Shown: piece by piece, positions 58,443-64,000 of the stretch | Layout: every line of letters begins with the position of its first letter | Position numbering within the stretch: the first letter of the stretch is position 1 | Assembly (NCBI RefSeq): GCF_036327755.1 | Contig: NZ_CP109596.1 | Coordinates: forward strand, 6,634,001-6,698,000 | Source: Nocardia sp. NBC_01503 | Lineage (GTDB): Bacteria > Actinomycetota > Actinomycetes > Mycobacteriales > Mycobacteriaceae | DNA: 64,000 nucleotides | Direction: 5' to 3' | Program-made: the position numbers and the translations under genes | The notes under the pieces: generated by a model | What the model was told of the DNA's origin: nothing | The model's database searches: none | Seen by the model: the letters and a program-made list of their open reading frames with translations, nothing else

Positions 58443-58480
58443 ACTTGGAAAAACAAAGTGCGAACTTGGAATTTCCAAGT
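58443..58480. promoter_or_regulatory. Paired HxlR operators
   Basis: ACTTGGAATTTCCAAGT (58464-58480) is a perfect 17-bp odd palindrome. A second copy (58443-58459) keeps the left half ACTTGGAA exactly and 5 of 8 bases of the right half. Their centres are 21 bp apart, two helical turns. They lie between the hxlR and aminotransferase starts. Confidence 0.8.
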
Positions 58481-58515
58481 AGAGTGTGCCGCAACCGCAT
58501 TCAGAAGGGACTTCC

Positions 58516-59727
58516 ATGCAGGTCAAGCAGTCGAGCAAGCTGTCCGGTGTGTCGTATGAGATCCGCGGACCGGTCGCCGAGCACGCGGCACGCCTGGAGG
58601 CCGAGGGGCACCATGTGGTGAAGCTCAATACCGGCAATCCGCTGCCGTTCGGCTTCGAGGCGCCGCCGGAGCTCCTGCAGGACATGGTGCGGAACCTGCC
58701 CGCCTCCAGCGGCTACTCGTCCTCGAAAGGTCTGCTCTCGGCGCGGCGTGCGGTGGTGCAGTACTACGAGACACTCGGCGTGGAGGGCGTCGATGTCGAA
58801 GAGGTCTTCCTCGGCAACGGCGTCTCCGAACTGATCATGATGGCCATGACCGCGCTGCTGGAGAACGGCGACGAAGTACTGGTTCCCGCACCGGACTTCC
58901 CGCTCTGGACCGCCGCCACCGCGCTCAATGGCGGTAAGCCCGTGCACTACATCTGCGATGAGGGCTCGGACTGGTTCCCGGATGTGGCCGATATCGAAGC
59001 CAAGATCACCGATCGCACGCGGGCCATCGTGCTGATCAATCCGAATAATCCGACCGGTGCGGTGTACTCGCCCGATGTGGTCCGCGATGTGCTCGAGGTC
59101 GCGCGGCGGCACAACCTGGTGGTGTTCTCGGACGAGATCTACGACAAGATCCTGTACGACGATCTCGAGCACACCGCCACCGCGTCGCTCGCCCCCGATC
59201 TGCTGGTGCTGACCTTCTCCGGACTCTCGAAGTCCTATCGCGCGGCCGGATTCCGCTCCGGCTGGCTGGTCGTCTCCGGACCGATCGAGCACGCGCAGAA
59301 CTATCTCGAGGGTCTGACCATGCTCGCGGGTCTGCGACTGTGCGCGAATGTGCCCGCGCAGCAGGCGATTCAGGCCGCGCTCGGTGGGCATCAGAGCATC
59401 TACGATCTGACGCTGCCCGGCGGGCGACTGCGCGAACAGCGCGATCGCGCGTGGGAGGCGCTCAACACCATTCCGGGTGTGTCGTGTGTGAAGGCCAAGG
59501 GCGCGCTCTATGCCTTCCCGCGCATCGACCTCGACATGTACCCGATCCACAATGACGAGCAGTTCGTGCTGGATCTGCTGCTGCAGGAGAAGATCCATAT
59601 CGTGCAGGGCACCGGCTTCAATTGGCCGCGCCCGGACCACTTCCGGATCGTCACCCTCCCGCACGCCGACGATCTGGAGGCGATTATCGAGCGCATCGGC
59701 CGCTTCCTGGCCACCTACCGGCAGTGA
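58516..59727 (+). CDS. PLP-dependent class I aminotransferase (AlaA/AspC-like)
   Basis: A 403-residue fold-type I aminotransferase. Features are KLNTGNPLPFGFEAPPELL, EVFLGNGVSELIMMAMTALL, INPNNPTGAVYSPDVV (Asn contacting PLP), SDEIYDKILYDD (Asp), the Schiff-base Lys in TFSGLSKSYRAAGFRSGW, and the carboxylate-binding Arg in HFRIVTLP. This matches the AlaA alanine/glutamate-pyruvate aminotransferase group and mycobacterial AspC. AGAAGGGA precedes the ATG. It is controlled by its divergent HxlR neighbour, which is unusual for a central-metabolism enzyme. Confidence 0.9.
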   Translation: MQVKQSSKLSGVSYEIRGPVAEHAARLEAEGHHVVKLNTGNPLPFGFEAPPELLQDMVRNLPASSGYSSSKGLLSARRAVVQYYETLGVEGVDVEEVFLGNGVSELIMMAMTALLENGDEVLVPAPDFPLWTAATALNGGKPVHYICDEGSDWFPDVADIEAKITDRTRAIVLINPNNPTGAVYSPDVVRDVLEVARRHNLVVFSDEIYDKILYDDLEHTATASLAPDLLVLTFSGLSKSYRAAGFRSGWLVVSGPIEHAQNYLEGLTMLAGLRLCANVPAQQAIQAALGGHQSIYDLTLPGGRLREQRDRAWEALNTIPGVSCVKAKGALYAFPRIDLDMYPIHNDEQFVLDLLLQEKIHIVQGTGFNWPRPDHFRIVTLPHADDLEAIIERIGRFLATYRQ

Positions 59728-59834
59728 TCCGGCGCGAAAAAGATTCTCGAGAAATCTCCCGAGATACGTCGAAGGAACGTGATTGGCTCCGACCGGTAGG
59801 TGAAAGCAGCTCACCAACACCCCAGGAGCCCATC

Positions 59835-60287
59835 ATGAGCACTACCGTCACCACCTTCCTCTGGTTCGACAACCAGGCCGAAGAGGCCGCGAACTGCTAC
59901 ACCTCGCTGGTCGCGGATTCGAAGGTCACCGATATCAGCCGCGGCCCCGACGGCACCGCCTTCGTCATCTCCCTCGAATTGGCGGGCCACGCCCTGACCC
60001 TGCTCAACGGCGGTCCGGGACACACCTTCACCGATGCGGCCTCGATCCAGGTCGTGGTCGACGGCCAGGACGAGGTGGACCGCCTGTGGGCGGCCTTCAC
60101 CGCCGAGGGCGAGCCCGGCCCGTGCGGCTGGCTGACCGACAAGTACGGCCTGTCCTGGCAGATCGTGCCCGCCGGAATGCCCGACCTCATGGGCGATCCG
60201 GCCCGGCTGCCCGCCGTGAACGCGGCGCTGCGGTCCATGTCCAAGATCGATCTGAAGGCCCTGCAGGACGCCTACGACAACGCCTGA
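59835..60287 (+). CDS. PhnB-like VOC-family protein
   Basis: A 150-residue PhnB-type VOC protein: VTTFLWFDNQAEEAANCYTSL, then VISLELAGHALTLLNGGPGHTFTDAASI and CGWLTDKYGLSWQIVPAGMPDLM. The last block is the family signature formerly called 3-demethylubiquinone methyltransferase-like; no methyltransferase activity is implied. CAGGAG precedes the ATG by seven bases. It follows the aminotransferase gene after about 107 bp on the same strand. Confidence 0.85.
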   Translation: MSTTVTTFLWFDNQAEEAANCYTSLVADSKVTDISRGPDGTAFVISLELAGHALTLLNGGPGHTFTDAASIQVVVDGQDEVDRLWAAFTAEGEPGPCGWLTDKYGLSWQIVPAGMPDLMGDPARLPAVNAALRSMSKIDLKALQDAYDNA

Positions 60288-60290
60288 GCC

Positions 60291-60374
60291 GCAGACAACA
60301 CGCCCAGCACGATGAAGACCGGACGCCAGCCCAGGAGATCGCCGATGAACGTTCCCGCGGGCACGCCCAGGACC
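60291..60374 (-). pseudogene. Internal fragment of an MFS transporter
   Basis: On the minus strand this stretch reads LGVPAGTFIGDLLGWRPVFI, then VLGVLSAA. It is the helix 5 region typical of DHA1-type exporters (G-x-P-x-G-x3-G with a following GWR-F). There is no start, and both flanks are out of frame or unrelated. It occupies much of the 218-bp gap between the PhnB-like gene and the MarR gene. Confidence 0.5.
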
Positions 60375-60424
60375 CGAGCGCACCATCACCGGCGGGTCTC
60401 GGCCACCATAGTGCGGGCCATCAA

Positions 60425-60469
60425 GATCACCAGGACATGAGGGGCGACTTCCCTCATGCCCTGGTGATC
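60425..60469. terminator. Long hairpin between convergent genes
   Basis: GATCACCAGG-a-CATGAGGG (60425-60443) pairs with CCCTCATG-c-CCTGGTGATC (60451-60469), 18 of 19 positions, with a 7-nt loop. It lies between the ends of a plus-strand and a minus-strand gene and may stop transcription from both sides. No T tract follows on either strand. Confidence 0.55.
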
Positions 60470-60505
60470 ACGCGACCAATGCGCCGGAGGGCCAGGGGAG
60501 TTCGA

Positions 60506-60985
60506 TCAGGCCGGGTTCGACTCCTGGCCGAGGGCCTCGATCAGGGTGCCGAGGGATCCCATGAGGGCTTCGCGCTGCGCGGCGTCCAGACTGCCCATGG
60601 CGGCGGCGAAGCGCTGGATGCGGGCGGAGGTGAGGCCGGTGACCAGGTCGTGGGCGCGGGCGGTGGCGCTCAGCAGTTGGGCGCGGCCGTCCTCCGGATC
60701 GGCTTCGCGGGCGATGTAGCCGCCCTTTTCCAGGCCCGTCACCATGCGGGACATGGTTGGGGCGCTGACCCTTTCGATATTCGCCAGATCGCTCAGGCGC
60801 ATGGGACCGCTGCGGGCGATGGTAGCCAGCGCCGAGGCCGCGCCCGGACTGAGCTGGCCGAGGTCACCCGAGTGGCGCAGCAGGCGGAGCAGGCGGCCGA
60901 TGCTGTGGTACAGCTCGGCCGCCTCCGTCAGCTGATCGGGGTCGGCGACACTCGTGTGCTGGTGCAGTGTGGCCTCCTCGATCAT
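60506..60985 (-). CDS. MarR-family regulator of the adjacent MFS transporter
   Basis: A 159-residue MarR protein. The winged helix is SPGAASALATIARSGPMRLSDLANIERVSAPTMSRMVTGLEKGGYI, with the wing READPEDGRAQLLSAT. It begins four bases after the MFS stop on the same strand, so both genes are on one mRNA. This is the usual repressor-pump arrangement, in which the pump substrate releases the repressor. Confidence 0.9.
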   Translation of the reverse strand: MIEEATLHQHTSVADPDQLTEAAELYHSIGRLLRLLRHSGDLGQLSPGAASALATIARSGPMRLSDLANIERVSAPTMSRMVTGLEKGGYIAREADPEDGRAQLLSATARAHDLVTGLTSARIQRFAAAMGSLDAAQREALMGSLGTLIEALGQESNPA

Positions 60986-60989
60986 GGGG

Positions 60990-62756
60990 TCAGATTCCCG
61001 CGCGATCGGCTTCGCGGAGCTCGGTCACCTCGTCGGGAACCTTCCCGCTGCCGGCGAACCATGAAGCAATCGCACCGATCAGCATCATAAGTGCGGCCGC
61101 GAGGAATACGACCACCAGACCCGAGTGGAACGGGTCGGAGATCAAGTGCGGGAAGAACTCCTGGCCGGTGAGCACATCGCTGTTGACGCCGGGCTGGTCC
61201 AGGGTGCCGCTCGGGTCGAGCAGTTCCTTGAACGGGTTGTAGCCCAGGAAGGTCGCGAAGAGGCTGCCGACGGGCGGCATATCCGCGATCTGACCCGCCA
61301 CCGCGGGCGAGACGCCCTGTGCGCGCAGACCGGAATCCATTGCGCCGGGCAGGGTTCCGGACAGGCCCACGATCATGAGCGAGAAGAACACGCCGATCGA
61401 GAGCGCCATACCGCCGTTCATGAGCGTGGCCCGCATACCCGAGGCCACACCGCGCTGCGCGGCGGGCACGGCCGACATGATCTCCGCGGTATTCGGCGAG
61501 GTGAAGATGCCGGTGCCCAAACCATTGAGCAGGATGATGAGCGCGAACAGCCAGTAATTGAAGTCCACCGGAATGATCACCAGCAGCACGAAGGTGACCG
61601 CCGCCAGCAGCAGACCGCCGGTCGCGAACAGTCGCGCACCGTACTTATCGCTGAGCCAGCCCGAGATCGGTCCGGCCACCAGGAACCCGACGGTCAACGG
61701 CAGCATGTAGATACCGGCCCACAGGGGAGTGGACTCGAAATCGTAGCCGTGCAGCGGCAACCAGATGCCCTGCAACCAGATGATCAGCATGAACTGCATA
61801 CCGCCGCGCCCGACCGAAGCCATCAGGCTGGCCAGATTGCCGAGTCCGAACGCGCGATTCTTGAACAGCCCCAGCTTGAACATGGGCTGGGCGACCTTCG
61901 ATTCGATATAGCAGAACAGCACCAGCAGGGCGAGACCGCCGAAGACCGCGCCCAGCACCCACGGATTGTCCCAACCGGTCTTCGAATCACCGTGCGGCTG
62001 AATGCCATAGGTGATGCCGGTGAGCAGTGCGGTCAATCCCAGCGCGAAGGTGATGGTGCCCGGCAGATCCAGCGAGCCCGGGGTGCGCATGCCATTGTCG
62101 TGCAGCGAGCGGTACGACCACACCGTGCCGAGAATGCCGAACGGCACGCTCACCCAGAAGATCGCCTTCCAATCCCATTCGGACAGCACACCGCCGATGA
62201 GCAGGCCCAGGAATGAACCCGCAACAGCCGCAACCTGATTGATGCCCAGCGCCACACCGCGTCGATTCGCGGGGAAGGCATCGGTCAGGATCGCGGCGGA
62301 GTTGGCCATCAGCATGGCGCCGCCGACGCCCTGGATCACGCGCCATCCGATCAACCAGATCGCCCCGGCCCCGTGGGTGAACGGATCGAAGGACAGCGCC
62401 AGCGCGCACACCGTGAACACCACGAACCCGAGGTTGTAGATCTTCACGCGCCCGAACATGTCCCCGAGTCGCCCGAACAGCACGACCAGGACCGCGGAGC
62501 TGAGCAAGAAGCCCATGAGCAGCCACAGCAGGTAGCTGACATTGGCGGGTTCGAGGGGGTTCAGGTCGATGCCGCGGAAGATCGCGGGCAGCGAGATGAT
62601 CACGATCGAGGAGTTGATGGTGACCATCAACATGCCCAGGGTCGTATTCGACAGGGCTATCCACTTGTAGTGCGGGTGATCCCGATCCACCCGGAGCCGC
62701 CTCCGAATGGTCTGGACGTCACCGGTATCCAACTCGGTGGTTGGGGCCGCAGCCAT
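60990..62756 (-). CDS. MFS transporter, EmrB/QacA (DHA2) family
   Basis: A 588-residue, 14-helix exporter. It opens with HYKWIALSNTTLGMLMVTINSSIVIISLPAIFRGID, which is the EmrB/QacA motif region D1, followed by FGRLGDMFGRVKIYNLGFVV (motif A) and WRVIQGVGGAMLMANSAAIL (motif C-like). An extra loop near residues 470-510 precedes the last helices. It should expel a drug or metabolite in exchange for protons. It is the first gene of the MFS-MarR operon, with a MarR-like half-site pair upstream. Confidence 0.9.
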   Translation of the reverse strand: MAAAPTTELDTGDVQTIRRRLRVDRDHPHYKWIALSNTTLGMLMVTINSSIVIISLPAIFRGIDLNPLEPANVSYLLWLLMGFLLSSAVLVVLFGRLGDMFGRVKIYNLGFVVFTVCALALSFDPFTHGAGAIWLIGWRVIQGVGGAMLMANSAAILTDAFPANRRGVALGINQVAAVAGSFLGLLIGGVLSEWDWKAIFWVSVPFGILGTVWSYRSLHDNGMRTPGSLDLPGTITFALGLTALLTGITYGIQPHGDSKTGWDNPWVLGAVFGGLALLVLFCYIESKVAQPMFKLGLFKNRAFGLGNLASLMASVGRGGMQFMLIIWLQGIWLPLHGYDFESTPLWAGIYMLPLTVGFLVAGPISGWLSDKYGARLFATGGLLLAAVTFVLLVIIPVDFNYWLFALIILLNGLGTGIFTSPNTAEIMSAVPAAQRGVASGMRATLMNGGMALSIGVFFSLMIVGLSGTLPGAMDSGLRAQGVSPAVAGQIADMPPVGSLFATFLGYNPFKELLDPSGTLDQPGVNSDVLTGQEFFPHLISDPFHSGLVVVFLAAALMMLIGAIASWFAGSGKVPDEVTELREADRAGI

Positions 62757-62798
62757 CAGAAGCCTCCAGAAACTCTATTGAACGAACTCCGCCCAATG

Positions 62799-62818
62799 TA
62801 GTTGCATAAGGCTAACTA
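62799..62818. promoter_or_regulatory. Candidate MarR operator
   Basis: TAGTT (62799-62803) and AACTA (62814-62818) bound a 20-bp site, and the inner bases GC/GC extend the dyad if one base is skipped. It lies 43 bp before the MFS start, like MarR sites of other EmrB pumps. Confidence 0.4.
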
Positions 62819-62912
62819 ACGAAATGGTGACGTGCCCCACCCCACCGACCGGGTGTGATCGACCACCTACCGGACGGACTCGATCCATATTCCGAGGCTG
62901 AGGGGACGGCCG

Positions 62913-63398
62913 TCAAGGCAGCACGAGGCAGGCGGATCCGGTGTTCACCCCGGTGCCGACCAACAGATCGATGGCCAAACTGCCGTTGGGGTACTGCTCG
63001 GCATAGAGATGGTGCTGACCGGGCGCTGTCGGAGTCCAGCTGACGGTCGCCTGGCCGCGGCTGGTGTGTGAGTCGTAGTAGGGGATGACCGTGGCGTTCG
63101 GAGCGAACGTGGCCGCACCGGTATCGGTGAACCTGACGTTGTGGTAGTCACCCACCGCGGCGGTGAGGGTGTAGGTGCAGTTCGACCCGTACTGGCTGGT
63201 GAGGCCCACACTCTGAGCGGGTGACCCCGGCGAGGCGTTCAGACTGGTGACCGTACCGGCGGCATGAACGGTCGGCGCGACCAGAACCGTGGCGAACAGC
63301 ATGGCCGCCGCCGCGCCCACTGTTCCCGTGACCTGGACGCGGCCGGTTCGCCGACGCGGACGGTCGCCGGGGGCAGTGCGCTCGATACGATTCGACAT
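62913..63398 (-). CDS. Small secreted protein, unknown function
   Basis: A 161-residue protein with a twin-Arg-containing, strongly basic N-terminus (ERTAPGDRPRRRTGRVQV), a hydrophobic core and an A-x-A-like cleavage site (PTVHAAG), so it is exported. The mature part of about 115 residues is beta-rich and Gly/Ser/Thr-rich, with two Cys (SNCTYT and GSACLVLP) that may form a disulfide. It resembles Ig-like fold secreted proteins of Nocardia and Mycobacterium, but I do not recognise a named family. AAGGGATTCCACC precedes the ATG. Confidence 0.75.
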   Translation of the reverse strand: MSNRIERTAPGDRPRRRTGRVQVTGTVGAAAAMLFATVLVAPTVHAAGTVTSLNASPGSPAQSVGLTSQYGSNCTYTLTAAVGDYHNVRFTDTGAATFAPNATVIPYYDSHTSRGQATVSWTPTAPGQHHLYAEQYPNGSLAIDLLVGTGVNTGSACLVLP

Positions 63399-63533
63399 GG
63401 TGGAATCCCTTCTCTCCCTTGCACTCACGATTCCCCAGGCAGTGCCGTCGGGACAGAGGAGAAAGGCCCTTACAGAACTCCGGCCGCCACCGAACCCTCA
63501 TCACTTGGCGGGGCATCGGTGTTCGCGAGCGAG

Positions 63534-63962
63534 TTACATCCGGGTGTAGTGGCGGCCGCCGCCGTACCGGGGTCCGTAGCCGCGTCGACCGCGGAGGAAG
63601 AGGAAGAACACCAGGGGGAACACGAAGAACGGCACCATATGGGTCACCACCACCAGCACCGCGCCCAAGGCGAGTACACCGAATATGGCCAGCGGCAGCC
63701 ATACCGAGGAGGACTGCCGCTGCGCCGCCTGGACCGGCGGAGCCGATCGCATCGCTGTGGGCTGCGGGAGGTCTGTGAACAGAACGGACAGATCGCCGAT
63801 GGTTTTCGCGGCATAGGCGCGAGCCACCCGATCGTCGTATTCGGTCACGTCCAGGCGACCCGCGGCGAAGTGCTTACCGAGTGCCTCGGCAGCCTGTTCA
63901 CGCTCTGCCGTGCCCACGCGCAGGGCCGCGGGCCCGAAGGCCGCGGGGCTGAAATCGGTCAT
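63534..63962 (-). CDS. DUF1707 domain membrane protein
   Basis: A 142-residue protein. The N-terminal DUF1707 module (about residues 14-65) reads LRVGTAEREQAAEALGKHFAAGRLDVTEYDDRVARAYAAKTIGDL. A Pro/Gln linker follows, then two adjacent hydrophobic helices (SVWLPLAIFGVLALGAVLVVV and MVPFFVFPLVFFLFL) and an Arg/Gly/Tyr-rich tail. DUF1707 proteins are small actinobacterial membrane proteins of unknown role. The ATG at 63962 has GAGGTGG about six bases upstream. Confidence 0.88.
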   Translation of the reverse strand: MTDFSPAAFGPAALRVGTAEREQAAEALGKHFAAGRLDVTEYDDRVARAYAAKTIGDLSVLFTDLPQPTAMRSAPPVQAAQRQSSSVWLPLAIFGVLALGAVLVVVTHMVPFFVFPLVFFLFLRGRRGYGPRYGGGRHYTRM

Positions 63963-64000
63963 GCCAACCACCTCACCGGGGAACCAAATACGCTGTCCAC

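Noticed and set aside
59740..59775. Repeated TCTCGAGA-like sequence before the PhnB-like gene
   Set aside because: Symmetry is imperfect with an indel and no regulator is adjacent.
1..64000. CRISPR arrays, rRNA, tRNA, prophage or biosynthetic megasynthase genes
   Set aside because: No regularly spaced repeats, no tRNA-like cloverleaf and no phage or NRPS/PKS signature was found on reading both strands.

Overview
The window is high-GC actinobacterial DNA. The mix of genes points to the Corynebacteriales, most likely Nocardia or a close relative: TetR, MarR, MerR and HxlR regulators each beside one enzyme, F420-type oxidoreductases, DUF4232 lipoprotein, DUF4913 and DUF1707 proteins, frequent GTG starts, and a 14-subunit-type nuo operon with a single-domain response regulator upstream of nuoA. 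The genus is inferred from gene content, since no rRNA or tRNA gene is present.

Region 1-37 kb is a patchwork of small enzyme/regulator units. In order it holds: a GNAT acetyltransferase cut by the window edge; a DUF4232 lipoprotein; an MBL hydrolase divergent from a MerR regulator; a P450; DUF4913; a MarR/F420-reductase pair and a methyltransferase; an epoxide hydrolase; an HdeD-like membrane protein; two unknown genes; a decayed sigma-factor/RibD-fold junction; an ArsR-SRPBCC fusion with a RibD-fold reductase; an MFS/epimerase operon divergent from LysR; VOC + TipA-like MerR; a NarL-type two-component system; a TAP-like lipoprotein hydrolase; an LLM oxidoreductase; an M3 peptidase; NmrA, VOC and alpha/beta hydrolase genes; GlcG/HbpS versus XRE; SMP-30; RidA versus WYL; a GMC oxidase; a membrane protein-TetR-SnoaL operon; and a FAD monooxygenase divergent from TetR. 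Many divergent pairs carry clear palindromic operators. Five gene remnants (sigma C-terminus, RibD C-terminus, TetR C-terminus, VOC C-terminus, MFS piece) show that the area has lost sequence.

Region 38-55 kb is the nuo (complex I) operon on the minus strand, nuoA (55038) to nuoN (38007), ending in an intrinsic terminator. Two things are unusual. NuoH and NuoI are one continuous reading frame, and a solitary TnpB element sits in the opposite orientation between nuoK and nuoL, breaking the chain of overlapping or directly abutting start/stop codons. A receiver-only response regulator (compare mycobacterial Rv3143) lies upstream of nuoA.

Region 55-64 kb holds a flavoprotein disulfide-reductase homologue, a CBS-pair protein, an HxlR regulator divergent from an AlaA/AspC-type aminotransferase, a PhnB-like VOC protein, an MFS/MarR operon, a small secreted protein and a DUF1707 membrane protein.

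The most novel item is a 24-residue methionine-rich peptide gene at 35607-35681. It has a near-ideal ribosome binding site and its own hairpin terminator. A second recurring feature is leaderless transcription: twelve genes have a TANNNT-like -10 box 6-7 nt before the start codon.
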